From the NCBI GenBank assembly GCA_910578555.1, contig CAJTPS010000010.1, forward strand, positions 78,302 to 142,301: a stretch of 64,000 nt of DNA, given 5' to 3'. The notes below the pieces were generated by a model. It was given only the letters and a program-made list of their open reading frames with translations. It did not search any database and was not told the origin of the DNA. Source of the stretch: an uncultured Lachnospiraceae bacterium. GTDB taxonomy: Bacteria > Bacillota > Clostridia > Lachnospirales > Lachnospiraceae. Positions 41,806-51,458 of this stretch are shown here, piece after piece (the first letter of the stretch is position 1; each line of letters starts with the position of its first letter). The position numbers and the translations under genes were made by a program.

Positions 41806-42756
41806 ATGAATAAAAAAATAACCACGGCACTATTATTATCTACCTTCTCTATCACAGCAATTCATGTTATCAATCGGATACATACTTCTTTATGCACCGT
41901 TAAAAATTTACTGGCTAACTCCGAGAACCATTATTATGAATGGCGTTTTGGTAAGATCAGATATCAGAAAAAGGGCAGCGGAGCACCTTTACTTTTGATT
42001 CATGATCTAACGGTAGGAAGCTCTAATTACGAGTATCACAGACTGATCAATAATCTCACTGCAAAAAATGAGATATATTCTATAGACCTTTTAGGATATG
42101 GTTTATCCGATAAACCTTCCATAACATATACTAATAATCTGTATGAACAATTAATCACTGATTTTATCAAAAATGTAATCGGCAGAAAAACTTCTGTTAT
42201 TGTATCCGGCGAATCCGTTCCATTTGTCATTATGGCATGTCATAACAATCCGGATATTATGAACAAATTGATTTTCATTAATCCGCAGAGTCTCTATTTA
42301 CAAAATCAGATTCCGTCCAGACAGACTAAATTAATGAAATTCTTCCTGGAAATTCCGATCCTCGGAACTTTTACTTATCATGTGCTCACTAACAGACAGA
42401 GTATAGAAGAAAATTTCAAAAAACAATATTTCTGTCAGCCAAATGAAGTCAAAGAAAAATATATCTTGAATTACCTTGAAGCAGCACACACAGGAAATTA
42501 CTATTCAAAATTTGCTTTTGCCAGCTATGCAGGAAAATACATGAACATGAATATTCTCCACGAGTTAAAAGAAATCAATAACAGTATTCTTATGATCGGC
42601 GGTGAAAAAGAAAAAGACATTGTGACAACAATTGAAAATTATCAGTACTATAACGCAGCAATCGAATATGTATACATTCCTGGCACAAAACATCTTCCTC
42701 AACTGGAAGCACCGGATGAAATTTTAGAGCAGATTAAAATATTTTTATATTCGTAG
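41806..42756 (+). CDS. Alpha/beta hydrolase, membrane-associated
   Basis: The 316-residue protein starts with a hydrophobic segment (about 5-25) that may be a signal anchor, followed by an alpha/beta hydrolase fold: PLLLIHDLTVGSSNYEY, the Asp-rich YSIDLLGYGLSDKP, the nucleophile elbow VSGESVPF with Ser as the likely nucleophile (GxSxP rather than GxSxG), and a late histidine in GTKHLPQLEAPDEI. It may be an esterase or lipase-like enzyme; the substrate is unknown. A GGGAGG site precedes the ATG. It is one of few plus-strand genes left of the origin. Confidence 0.82.
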   Translation: MNKKITTALLLSTFSITAIHVINRIHTSLCTVKNLLANSENHYYEWRFGKIRYQKKGSGAPLLLIHDLTVGSSNYEYHRLINNLTAKNEIYSIDLLGYGLSDKPSITYTNNLYEQLITDFIKNVIGRKTSVIVSGESVPFVIMACHNNPDIMNKLIFINPQSLYLQNQIPSRQTKLMKFFLEIPILGTFTYHVLTNRQSIEENFKKQYFCQPNEVKEKYILNYLEAAHTGNYYSKFAFASYAGKYMNMNILHELKEINNSILMIGGEKEKDIVTTIENYQYYNAAIEYVYIPGTKHLPQLEAPDEILEQIKIFLYS

Positions 42757-42791
42757 TATATAAAATATACACATACGGCCTATTTTAAAAT

Positions 42792-42827
42792 AACATTTCA
42801 AATTTTACTTCCTGCTATTGAAATGTT
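42792..42827. terminator. Inverted repeat between convergent genes
   Basis: AACATTTCAA and TTGAAATGTT form a perfect 10-bp stem with a 16-base loop. It lies 36 bases after the hydrolase stop and 57 bases before the end of the convergent radical SAM gene. There is no T run, so a terminator role is only likely. Confidence 0.45.
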
Positions 42828-42884
42828 CCAGCTTTGAAACGTGTATACCTTTGTCAATCAAAGTTATTATCATAAGACAAAACT

Positions 42885-44642
42885 TTAATACAGCTTTATC
42901 TGTGTAACCGTACCATTATTGGTCAAAGGATCTCTTCTGTCATAAGAAAAGATCATAATAGAGGGCTGTTCGAAAATATATTGAAAAACTTCAACATGCA
43001 GCGCTTTTGTCAGTTCACGATAATTATATCCGGACAATTCAGGAAACATCGAATGATCTTGTGATTCTCTATGCATTATATAACAGATATTGTCCTTCCA
43101 TCTCTCTAAAGAGGGAGCAAAAGAAGGACGATTTTTCATATGCTCTCTCAGATACAAATCATAAGTCAGATATTCTTTTAGAATTAAAATTTTTTGTTCC
43201 AAGGACTTATGATTAATTTCCAATGTTTCTAAAAAGTCATTTTTTCCGGAATCACTTTTTCCTGACTGTATATCATGTCTGATCCACGCTTCCGCATATT
43301 CCATCAAAATATCATATTTTTTAATGCGGGACGACTGTACGCCAAACAACTCATATTCCTCATACCAGGATGCAAGCCCGTCATACATATCATACGGAGT
43401 ATTAAAAAAACGACATAAATATTGCAAAGTATTCCGAAACTGCCCGCTGTTATAATAAATCTCCAGAACCTCCTCAATCTGTTTCAAATGACAGACATCT
43501 TCATAAGAAAGCCACTTTGTCGAAAGAACTTCATAAGGCGGCAGTGAAGTATATACAAGTTCATATACCGCAGTACGCGCTTCCATAGATGATCCCTTCA
43601 ATACCTTGAGAAATCCAAGCTGAAGCTGTTCCGGAGCAAGCGAATAAACATCATCAAAAGACTTATGGAAAGTTTCTATATCTTCATAAGGCAGACCCGC
43701 AATTAAATCCAGGTGAATATGTATATTATTCCAGGAGGAAATTCTCCTGACAACCCCGGCAACTTTATGAAAATCCATCTTTCTGTTAATTTCAGAAATC
43801 GTCTCAGGATGAGTAGACTGCACCCCAATCTCAAACTGTACGGCACCGGGACGAAGTTTTTCCAATATAATAAAATAATCCTCATCCAGAAGATCTGCGG
43901 CAATTTCAAAATGAAAATTAGTAATCCCGTTATCATGCTCCGCTATATACTGCAGAATCGGGAGAGCATGTTCTTTTTTACAATTAAAAGTACGATCTAC
44001 AAATTTCACTTGTACAACATTATGTTGTATAAAAAAATCCAAGTCACTGTATACACGTTCTAAAGAACGAAAATCCATTGTCTTATCAATAGAGGAAAGG
44101 CAATAGCTGCATGAAAAAGGACACCCCCGGCTGCTCTCATAATAAATAATCCGATGTTCAAAATCATCTATATTCTGATACCAGAAGGGAATGTCATCCA
44201 GGTAAAAGCGATGTGTACAATTTCCGTCAAGAACAGCCGGAAGATTTACAGAAGTACCATTCACATAGGCAGATACAAGATGATAAAAAGAACCTTCGCC
44301 ACAACCGCACATAACACCTCTGAGCTTCCATTCCTCTATCACATCAGCCGCATCGTAAGAAACCTCCGGTCCGCCTGCCCAGAGATCTGTATCAGGCATG
44401 ATTTTATGCAGATCGGAAATTATCCCGGCAATCAGACTGCGATTCCAAATATAACATGAAAAAGCAATCACATCAGGGTGCTTTTTGTATATTTCATGCA
44501 AAATATAAGAAGGCTGTTGATTAATCGTATACTCCGCCACATCTACACAGGATTCATACTCACCGGCACATGCCTTCAAAGAAAAAACGGCAGGATTGGA
44601 ATGTATATATTTGGCATTGATCGCAACAAGCAATATTTTCAT
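42885..44642 (-). CDS. B12-binding domain radical SAM protein (DUF4080-type)
   Basis: The 585-residue protein begins with a cobalamin-binding Rossmann-like domain (about 1-130, KILLVAINAKYIHSNPAVFSLK). The radical SAM core has the [4Fe-4S] motif CPFSCSYC (Cys174, 178, 181) and continues through VKFVDRTFNCKK, FEIAADLLDED and the DLIAGLPYED motif near residue 313. The C-terminal 200 residues look like the DUF4080 extension. Enzymes of this class do methylations or rearrangements by radical chemistry; the substrate is unknown. GGAG precedes the ATG. It is upstream-adjacent to no clear pathway partner. Confidence 0.88.
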   Translation of the reverse strand: MKILLVAINAKYIHSNPAVFSLKACAGEYESCVDVAEYTINQQPSYILHEIYKKHPDVIAFSCYIWNRSLIAGIISDLHKIMPDTDLWAGGPEVSYDAADVIEEWKLRGVMCGCGEGSFYHLVSAYVNGTSVNLPAVLDGNCTHRFYLDDIPFWYQNIDDFEHRIIYYESSRGCPFSCSYCLSSIDKTMDFRSLERVYSDLDFFIQHNVVQVKFVDRTFNCKKEHALPILQYIAEHDNGITNFHFEIAADLLDEDYFIILEKLRPGAVQFEIGVQSTHPETISEINRKMDFHKVAGVVRRISSWNNIHIHLDLIAGLPYEDIETFHKSFDDVYSLAPEQLQLGFLKVLKGSSMEARTAVYELVYTSLPPYEVLSTKWLSYEDVCHLKQIEEVLEIYYNSGQFRNTLQYLCRFFNTPYDMYDGLASWYEEYELFGVQSSRIKKYDILMEYAEAWIRHDIQSGKSDSGKNDFLETLEINHKSLEQKILILKEYLTYDLYLREHMKNRPSFAPSLERWKDNICYIMHRESQDHSMFPELSGYNYRELTKALHVEVFQYIFEQPSIMIFSYDRRDPLTNNGTVTQIKLY

Positions 44643-44689
44643 ATCTGACTCCGTTTCTACACTGCTTTATTACACAAATTATATATTCC

Positions 44690-45448
44690 TTAATTATTTT
44701 TCCGGTCTAAAAGTGGCTTTTTCGTCACGATACCAGCCTTTCTCGGATATTTCATCGGCGTCTCTTTCTTTTTTATTACTACAAACAGATTTCTGTGTAA
44801 TTCCGAATGAGGCAAGGTAAATCCAATCTGTTCTTTTACTTCTCCGCCCAACAGATTGATCGCATACTCGGCATTTTTCATTTCTTCCGTAATTTTTTCT
44901 GACTTATAAGCAATAAACATACCGCCTGTTTTTACATAAGGAAGGCAATACTCTGAAAGTGAAGCAAGATTTGCAACCGCTCTTGATACGCACAGATCAT
45001 ATTTTTCCCGTAGCAGATCAGGCTTCGCGTAATCTTCAGCTCTTCCGTGAATTGCTTCTATCCCGTCCAACCCTAATACATGAATGACTTTATTTAAAAA
45101 ATCAACTCTCTTGCCCAGAGAATCCATAAGCGTCACCTGTAAATTTGGAAAAGCAATCTTAAGCGGTATACCCGGAAAACCCGCGCCTGTTCCGATATCA
45201 ATCAGGGAAGTTTCTTTCAAATCATAAACCTTTGCTAATGTCAGACTGTCTATAAAATGTTTTTTCAGAACCTCATCAAACTCTGTAATCGCAGTCAGGT
45301 TAATTACCTGATTCCACTCGATCAGCAATTCATAATACTGCATAAACTGACATAATTGTTTTTCATTCAAAACAATATTCAATTCTTTCAAATCCCGACA
45401 GAATGTATCCAGATTATAATTTTTTAAATCAATTCGTTCATATGACAT
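44690..45448 (-). CDS. rsmG: 16S rRNA (guanine-N7)-methyltransferase RsmG
   Basis: RsmG (GidB) methylates G527 of 16S rRNA; its loss gives low-level streptomycin resistance in several bacteria. The SAM-binding motif DIGTGAGFPGIPLKI near residue 84 and VSRAVANLASLSEYCLPY near 153 are typical. ATG 45448 is 10 bases after AAAAGG; the frame also opens at a TTG eight codons earlier. It follows mnmG, the usual order near oriC, with a small hairpin repeat in between. Confidence 0.95.
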   Translation of the reverse strand: MSYERIDLKNYNLDTFCRDLKELNIVLNEKQLCQFMQYYELLIEWNQVINLTAITEFDEVLKKHFIDSLTLAKVYDLKETSLIDIGTGAGFPGIPLKIAFPNLQVTLMDSLGKRVDFLNKVIHVLGLDGIEAIHGRAEDYAKPDLLREKYDLCVSRAVANLASLSEYCLPYVKTGGMFIAYKSEKITEEMKNAEYAINLLGGEVKEQIGFTLPHSELHRNLFVVIKKKETPMKYPRKAGIVTKKPLLDRKNN

Positions 45449-45499
45449 TTCAATATTACCTTTTCCTGTCAATTCTATTTTCTAAATAACTTACTTATA

Positions 45500-45553
45500 A
45501 CGATTACTTGTAACATTTCAGCCTTAAGCTCGGCTCTACTGTTACGATTACTT
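45500..45553. repeat. Mini hairpin element flanked by ACGATTACTT direct repeats
   Basis: A 34-base hairpin (GTAACA/TGTTAC, with an inner AGCC/GGCT pair) is flanked by perfect 10-bp repeats ACGATTACTT at 45500-45509 and 45544-45553. The second repeat contains the mnmG stop codon, so the insertion added new sequence without changing the protein. The similar ACAGT...TGTTAC ends are seen in the element at 31198-31245. Confidence 0.65.
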
Positions 45554-47464
45554 CTTATACTGCTCCAGATACACCAGTAACACAGAAATATCTGCAGGAG
45601 ATACTCCTGAGATTCTCGAAGCCTGTCCAACCGACACAGGTTTATATGCAATCAGCTTCTGTCTTGCCTCCAACCGGAGTGAACTGATCTCATGATAATC
45701 AAGATCAGCCGGAATCCTTCTCTTCTCCATTTTCTTATACTGCTCTACCTGACGCTGCTGCCTGATAATATAACCTTCATATTTTATCTCAATCTCCGTT
45801 TGTTCTATCACATCTGCCGGAAGTAAAGGGCGTTTCGGATCAAGCGCCGATAATATATCATATGTCAGTTCCGGACGACACATAAGTTCCGCCAGGCTGG
45901 CTGCTGTCTTAAGTGTAGAACTTTCATGAGCCGTCAGAAATTGCTGATTTTCCTTTGCCGCGCCGATCATCGTACTCTTTAATCTCTCAATTTCCTGATT
46001 AATCAGTTCCTGCTTGTGAAGGGTTTCTTCATAAATTTCTTTTGAAACAAGTCCGACTTGATATCCGATCTTACGAAGCCGCAGGTCCGCATTATCCTGA
46101 CGGAGCAATAAACGATATTCTGCTCTGGAAGTCATCATACGGTAAGGCTCATAATTCTCTTTTGTCACAAGATCATCAATCAAAACACCTATGTAAGCCT
46201 GGGAACGATCCAATACGATCATTTCCTTATTCAGAATCTCCATGGCAGCATTAATTCCCGCAATCAATCCCTGTGCCGCCGCCTCTTCATATCCGCTGCT
46301 GCCGTTAAACTGTCCGCCGCTGAACAATCCTTTAATATCTTTAAATTCCAGAGTAGGATACAACTGTCTCGGATTAATACAATCATATTCGATCGCATAT
46401 GCATTCCGTACGATCTTACAGTTTTCCAATCCAGGCACCGTTCGATACATGGCAAGCTGCACGTCTTCCGGAAGAGAAGAAGACATACCGCCTACATACA
46501 TTTCATGCGTATGCTTTCCTTCCGGCTCGATAAAAACCTGATGTCTTTCCTTATCCGCAAACTTTACGACTTTATCTTCTATAGAAGGACAATAACGCGG
46601 ACCGGTTCCTTCTATAATACCTGCATAGATCGGAGAACGATCCAGATTTGCCTTGATAATATCATGCGTTTTTTCATTCGTATAAGTCAGCCAGCAGGAA
46701 ACCTGATCGATCTGCACATTTTCCGGATCAGTTAAAAAAGAAAAGGGTATCACCTTCTCGTCTCCGAACTGTTCTTCCATCTTACTATAATCAATCGTAC
46801 GGCCATCCATTCTGGCAGGCGTACCAGTCTTAAATCTTCTCATTTCCACGCCGAGACCAATCAGAGAATCCGTCAGATGATTTGCCGGCTGTAATCCATT
46901 CGGTCCCGTATAAGTAATCGCCTCACCACACAGACATCTTGCCTTAAGATAAGTACCGGTACATAATATCACTGCTTTACATTCATATAGCGCACCCGTA
47001 TATGTCTTAACACCTGTAATTCTCTTCGTCGCAATGCTGTTTTCTTTCTCGGAAGAATCTTCATATGCTTCCGTAATCAGTTCACATACTTCCGCCTGTT
47101 TTATTGTCAGATGTTCCTGATTTTCCAATACCTTGCGCATTTCCCGGGAATATTCCGCTTTATCCGCCTGTGCCCGCAGAGAATGCACCGCAGGACCTTT
47201 AGACTTGTTTAACATCTTGGACTGTATAAATGTCTTATCTATATTCTTACCCATTTCACCGCCAAGCGCATCGATCTCCCGTACCAGATGTCCCTTGGAA
47301 GTACCTCCCACATTCGGATTACAGGGCATTAATGCAATACTGTCCACGCTTACCGTAAACATAATCGTTTCCAGTCCAAGTCTCGCACAGGCAAGCGCCG
47401 CTTCACATCCCGCATGTCCGGCGCCTACTACACAAACATCATATTGTTCTCTGATCTCAGTCAT
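45548..47464 (-). CDS. mnmG: tRNA uridine-5-carboxymethylaminomethyl modification enzyme MnmG
   Basis: MnmG (GidA) works with MnmE to modify U34 of certain tRNAs and uses FAD and NADH. The 638-residue protein has the FAD-binding motif VVGAGHAGCEAALA near residue 13, the family signature MPCNPNVGGTSKGHLVREIDALGGEMG, and the C-terminal helical domain that binds MnmE. ATG 47464 follows GAGG by 6 bases; the longer open frame upstream is part of the repeat element. It lies between mnmE and rsmG as usual. Confidence 0.96.
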   Translation of the reverse strand: MTEIREQYDVCVVGAGHAGCEAALACARLGLETIMFTVSVDSIALMPCNPNVGGTSKGHLVREIDALGGEMGKNIDKTFIQSKMLNKSKGPAVHSLRAQADKAEYSREMRKVLENQEHLTIKQAEVCELITEAYEDSSEKENSIATKRITGVKTYTGALYECKAVILCTGTYLKARCLCGEAITYTGPNGLQPANHLTDSLIGLGVEMRRFKTGTPARMDGRTIDYSKMEEQFGDEKVIPFSFLTDPENVQIDQVSCWLTYTNEKTHDIIKANLDRSPIYAGIIEGTGPRYCPSIEDKVVKFADKERHQVFIEPEGKHTHEMYVGGMSSSLPEDVQLAMYRTVPGLENCKIVRNAYAIEYDCINPRQLYPTLEFKDIKGLFSGGQFNGSSGYEEAAAQGLIAGINAAMEILNKEMIVLDRSQAYIGVLIDDLVTKENYEPYRMMTSRAEYRLLLRQDNADLRLRKIGYQVGLVSKEIYEETLHKQELINQEIERLKSTMIGAAKENQQFLTAHESSTLKTAASLAELMCRPELTYDILSALDPKRPLLPADVIEQTEIEIKYEGYIIRQQRQVEQYKKMEKRRIPADLDYHEISSLRLEARQKLIAYKPVSVGQASRISGVSPADISVLLVYLEQYKK

Positions 47465-47466
47465 AA

Positions 47467-47611
47467 TAATCCTCATTTCGGAGCGTTTACGCGACGAGAC
47501 GACGCAAATATCAAATTTGCGTCTGTCATCAAACAAATTTGTGACACTCCGGCACAAATTTGCGTGTGAAAAATCAGCACATCAGTGTGATTTTTCACAC
47601 TAATCCTCATT
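47467..47611 (-). repeat. Four-hairpin intergenic repeat, copy B, with duplicated ribosome-binding site
   Basis: The core (47478-47600) repeats the architecture of copy A: hairpins at 47478-47497 (loop TTTA), 47498-47527 (loop ATCAA, the same T bulge), 47534-47562, and 47564-47600 (loop ATCA). TAATCCTCATT flanks it on both sides (47467-47477 and 47601-47611), duplicating the mnmG Shine-Dalgarno. Stem sequences differ from copy A on both sides in compensating ways, for example GAGCCGAAT/ATTCGGCTC against GACGCAAAT/ATTTGCGTC. Confidence 0.8.
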
Positions 47612-47643
47612 CCATAATTCATTTTCACGCAATCAAAATAAAT

Positions 47644-49095
47644 CTATTTTCCCATACAAAACTTACTGAATATCTCATTTACAAGATCATCGCCGACTTC
47701 TTCTCCAATAATTGTACCAAGAAATGCATACGCATTCATCAGATCAATCGTATAAAAATCTTCCGGCATATGATCCTCTATACTTTTTCGAACCTGCATC
47801 AGACTTTCGTAAGCATTCTGCAATGCTTCTTTATGCCGCATATTTGTAATATACACTTCATCATTATATATAATATCACCATGAAAGAACATTTCCTTCA
47901 CAGTTTTTAAGAAAAGAGCAACACCATTCTGTTCTTTCATAGATGTTCTGATGATCCTGTTTTCATATCTGTTTTGCGCTTTCAAATCAGGTTCTGTCAT
48001 GCTATTTTTATTATACTCCTGTATTTTATCCGTAAGAGCATATATATCATTCTTTGTAACAACTGTAAATAAATCTGATTTATTTAACAGAATAATTGTA
48101 TTCTTATCTGCAATCATGCGGAGAATCTCCGCATCATTTTCGTCAAGCGCAACAGAAGAATCAATGACATATAGAACCAGATCTGCTTCTTCCACCGCAC
48201 TTCTGGCTCTGTCAACTCCTATTTTCTCTACAAGATCTTCTGTGGAACGAATCCCCGCTGTATCCAGAATACGAAATAAAATACCGTCAATCGAAATCAT
48301 TTCTTCCAGAATATCTCTCGTCGTACCCGCTATATCTGTAACAATCGCCCTCTCTTCACCGACCAGCATATTAAGCAGAGATGATTTACCCGCATTCGGC
48401 TTACCGACAATCACAGTCTGTATTCCTTCCATCAATATCTTTCCATTTTCCGCGGAATCAATCAACACTCTGATACGTTTAGCGATTTTCTTTACAATTT
48501 GAAAAAGTACATCTCCATATCCTTCTGATTCCAGATCAAAATGTTCCGGATCATCAAGTGCCGCCTCAATAAAAGCAATCTCATGAAGAATATCAGCCCT
48601 GATCTCCTGAACCGTATCAGATACAGAACCTTTAAGCTGTTTTAAGGAAGACTGCAGAGCAAACTCATTTTTCGCATGAATAATATCCATAACTGCTTCC
48701 GCCCTGGACAGATCAATTCGTCCGTTTAAAAAGGCACGTTTTGTAAATTCGCCCGGTTCCGCGATTCTGGCACCAGCCTTTACTACAGCATTCAGAATTT
48801 TTCTCATCATATAAACGCCGCCATGACAGTTAATTTCCACCGTATCTTCCGCAGTATAACTCTTAGGCGCTTTCATTACAGAAACCATTACCTCATCAAT
48901 AACAGTTTCTTTTTCCTCTATGATAAAACCATAATGAATCGTATGAGACTGATATCCCGTAAGCGTCCGCTGCATCTTGACATTTCGATATATCTTATCA
49001 ACAATTGAAACAGATTCATCTCCACTGACACGAATAATTCCGATTCCGGAATCAGACATCGCTGTAGCAATCGCTGCTATTGTATCCGTCCTCAT
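47644..49095 (-). CDS. mnmE: tRNA modification GTPase MnmE
   Basis: MnmE (TrmE) is the GTPase partner of MnmG. The 483 residues include the N-terminal tetrahydrofolate-binding domain (MRTDTIAAIATAMSDSGIGIIRVSG), a helical domain, the inserted G domain with GKPNAGKSSLLNML, DIAGTTRD, DTAGIR and NKSD, and the C-terminal FCMGK whose cysteine is conserved. ATG 49095 is 11 bases after GGAGG; an in-frame TTG two codons upstream is a possible alternative. Confidence 0.96.
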   Translation of the reverse strand: MRTDTIAAIATAMSDSGIGIIRVSGDESVSIVDKIYRNVKMQRTLTGYQSHTIHYGFIIEEKETVIDEVMVSVMKAPKSYTAEDTVEINCHGGVYMMRKILNAVVKAGARIAEPGEFTKRAFLNGRIDLSRAEAVMDIIHAKNEFALQSSLKQLKGSVSDTVQEIRADILHEIAFIEAALDDPEHFDLESEGYGDVLFQIVKKIAKRIRVLIDSAENGKILMEGIQTVIVGKPNAGKSSLLNMLVGEERAIVTDIAGTTRDILEEMISIDGILFRILDTAGIRSTEDLVEKIGVDRARSAVEEADLVLYVIDSSVALDENDAEILRMIADKNTIILLNKSDLFTVVTKNDIYALTDKIQEYNKNSMTEPDLKAQNRYENRIIRTSMKEQNGVALFLKTVKEMFFHGDIIYNDEVYITNMRHKEALQNAYESLMQVRKSIEDHMPEDFYTIDLMNAYAFLGTIIGEEVGDDLVNEIFSKFCMGK

Positions 49096-49208
49096 ATACA
49101 ATAAATCCTCCACATCCAATAAATATCTTAATAGATTCTAAAACAGCAGGAATATCACATTCCCGCTGTTTCGTCATCTCATCCAATTCATGAATTTATC
49201 AAATCTTT

Positions 49209-49847
49209 TTAATTATTTCTTTCGTATTTTCTCAGAACCACAACAACATGTCTGTAAGGCTCGTCTCCTTCACTGTGTGTTGTCACATATTTATCATTCT
49301 GAAGCGCAGAGTGAATAATCCTTCTCTCATATGGATTCATCGGCTCTAAAGATACAGGTCTCTTTGTTCTCTTAACCTTATAGGAAATATTTTTGGCCAG
49401 ATTCTCAAGTGTTTCTTTTCTTCTCTGACGATAATTTTCAGTATCAACTTTAACTCTGATATAATTTTCTACATTCTTATTTACGACCAGAGATACAAGA
49501 TACTGTAAAGAATCGAGTGTCTGACCTCTCTTGCCGATCAGGACTCCCATCTCATCACCACTTAAATCTACTTCCATGGAATTATCAGCTTCATCATATT
49601 TTACATCAACAACAACGGCAAGATTCATTGCACGGAATACTTCATTCAAAAAGTCCTTTGCTGTATCCTCTACAGAAGATTTCACTCTTGCTTTGATCAC
49701 AGCAGGTTTAGAACCAATTCCCAGGAATCCTGCAGAACCTTCCTCTATTACCTCATATTCTAATTTATCACTGGTCACAGTTAATTTCTGACATGCTTCT
49801 GTAATCGCATCATTGACAGTTTTTGCAGATACTTCAATAAATTCCAT
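49209..49847 (-). CDS. khpB: RNA-binding protein KhpB (Jag)
   Basis: The 212-residue protein has the three Jag parts: an N-terminal domain (VSAKTVNDAITEACQKL...EEGSAGFLGIGSKPA), a KH domain with GVLIGKRGQTLDSLQYLVSLVVNK near residue 100, and an R3H domain with PMNPYERRIIHSALQNDKYVTTHSEGDEPYRHVVV. KhpB binds RNA, often with KhpA, and affects cell division and elongation. It lies between yidC and mnmE, as in most Firmicutes. Confidence 0.94.
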   Translation of the reverse strand: MEFIEVSAKTVNDAITEACQKLTVTSDKLEYEVIEEGSAGFLGIGSKPAVIKARVKSSVEDTAKDFLNEVFRAMNLAVVVDVKYDEADNSMEVDLSGDEMGVLIGKRGQTLDSLQYLVSLVVNKNVENYIRVKVDTENYRQRRKETLENLAKNISYKVKRTKRPVSLEPMNPYERRIIHSALQNDKYVTTHSEGDEPYRHVVVVLRKYERNN

Positions 49848-49880
49848 AACAATTAACCTCCATTCTTACACATCATAAAA

Positions 49881-51200
49881 TCATTTATTATTTTTTTCAT
49901 TATACTGCTTCACCATGGCCGCTTTCGACATCATACTGCCGGGTTTCGCATTCTGGTTATAGTATTCTGTAGATTTTTTCACCGCTGCTTCTTTTTCTTC
50001 CTGTGTCATTGCAGGAATAGTGGACTGCTTCTTAGGCGCGGCATTCACATTCTTCGTATTCATATTGGCATAAGCTGCCATCTGTTCCGCCCTGACACCG
50101 GCTTTTGCCATCTTTTTCTTGGCTTTCTCTTCATTATTCTTAATGACTTCATCCAGATCTATCTTATCAATATGTCTGTTGATCACAACCTGCTGGACAC
50201 TTCTTACAACAGCACCGGCTACCCAGTAAAGTCCCAGACCTGCAGGAAGTGTATAACAAAAGACAGCGGACATAATCGGCATCATCATATTCATTGTCTT
50301 CATAGACTGCATCATTGCACTCTGCTGATCATTGGCATTCTTATTATCCTGCTGTATATTTTGCTGCGGCATAAGTTTGACATTGATCCACTGCGTTACA
50401 GCAGACAAAACAGGAATCGAAAGCGCTGCTATAATCATAAGAACAGATTTATCTGCCAATGCCTCCTTCATAATATAAGAAGGAGAATTTGCAATATTTA
50501 AACCAAGGAAATTATTATACTGGTTTAAAAGGTTGAGCGTATTGTCTACATCCACTGTCAAATTCGGAAATGCATCTTTGATGCTGATCCATTCTGCAGA
50601 AGTAGCCTTATTCAATACATCAATGAATGTATTCTGCACATAAGAAGTCACACCGCCGACAAAAGATTCATTTGTAAAACTCTTGGCATACATGCCGGCC
50701 TGTGAAAAAGATTGAATCAGTTCCGTACTTCCTGCCTGTTCGATCAGCTTATCAACAAGAGGAAAAAAGGCACCTTTGATCTTGTCAACATATGCAGGCA
50801 TATTATAGATAACACGATACAATGCCCATAAAATAGGCAACTGAATCAGCATCTGCACACAACTGCCGGACGGAGACACACCGTATTTCGCATAGACAGC
50901 TTTTGTTTCCATATTCATGGCCATCATGGACTGATTATCATTCTTACCTTTATATTTTGCCTGAATCGCCTGAAGTTCCGGATTCATCTTCGCAGACAAT
51001 TTGGAAAATTTCTGCTGTTTGATCGTAAGAGGAAGAAGAAGCAGATACATTACAATTGTAAACAATATAATAGCAAGTCCAATATTAGGAATACCGATCT
51101 TGTCCAATACATAAAAGATACCTTCCATAATATAGCCCAGCAATGAAGCAATAGGACCAATGATCTTACCGGTATCTTTTGTTAATAAAATGCTCGTCAC
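49881..51200 (-). CDS. yidC: Membrane protein insertase YidC
   Basis: YidC/OxaA inserts and folds inner-membrane proteins with or without Sec. The 439-residue protein has the five-helix core: IGLAIILFTIVMYLLLLPLTIKQQK near residue 40, a cytoplasmic coiled loop (KLSAKMNPELQAIQAKYKGK), SCVQMLIQLPILWALYRVIYN with the conserved membrane arginine, and later helices. There is no lipobox, unlike many Gram-positive YidC proteins. The long periplasmic loop (about 150-250) and basic C-tail are typical. The start codon is GTG, 10 bases after GGAGG. Confidence 0.95.
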   Translation of the reverse strand: MTSILLTKDTGKIIGPIASLLGYIMEGIFYVLDKIGIPNIGLAIILFTIVMYLLLLPLTIKQQKFSKLSAKMNPELQAIQAKYKGKNDNQSMMAMNMETKAVYAKYGVSPSGSCVQMLIQLPILWALYRVIYNMPAYVDKIKGAFFPLVDKLIEQAGSTELIQSFSQAGMYAKSFTNESFVGGVTSYVQNTFIDVLNKATSAEWISIKDAFPNLTVDVDNTLNLLNQYNNFLGLNIANSPSYIMKEALADKSVLMIIAALSIPVLSAVTQWINVKLMPQQNIQQDNKNANDQQSAMMQSMKTMNMMMPIMSAVFCYTLPAGLGLYWVAGAVVRSVQQVVINRHIDKIDLDEVIKNNEEKAKKKMAKAGVRAEQMAAYANMNTKNVNAAPKKQSTIPAMTQEEKEAAVKKSTEYYNQNAKPGSMMSKAAMVKQYNEKNNK

Positions 51201-51234
51201 TATCGGATTACCTCCTTAACTTTCTTCTGTTCTG

Positions 51235-51444
51235 TCATGGAACAGGATCATAACCACCTTTTGAAAAAGGATTACATCTGCATATTCTCCAAAAAGCCAT
51301 CAAACCGCCCTTTAATGCGCCGTATTTTTCTATCGCTTCCAATCCGTACTCTGAACAGGTCGGAATATAAGGGCATTTTGTAGTTTTCATCGGAGAAATA
51401 TATTTTCTATAGAACTTAATCATATAAATAAATAACTTTTTCAT
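51235..51444 (-). CDS. yidD: Membrane protein insertion efficiency factor YidD
   Basis: The 69-residue protein matches YidD: IKFYRKYISPMKTTKCPYIPTCSEYGLEAIEKYGALKGG, then RICRCNPFSKGGYDPVP at the end. YidD helps YidC-dependent insertion. It lies between rnpA and yidC, the conserved place. A reduced copy of the intergenic repeat lies between it and rnpA. Confidence 0.95.
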   Translation of the reverse strand: MKKLFIYMIKFYRKYISPMKTTKCPYIPTCSEYGLEAIEKYGALKGGLMAFWRICRCNPFSKGGYDPVP

Positions 51445-51458
51445 ATCATTTTCTAATC

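Noticed and set aside
47465..47557. 31-residue N-terminal extension of MnmG
   Set aside because: It is translated from the intergenic repeat; the FAD-binding N-terminus and Shine-Dalgarno support ATG 47464.
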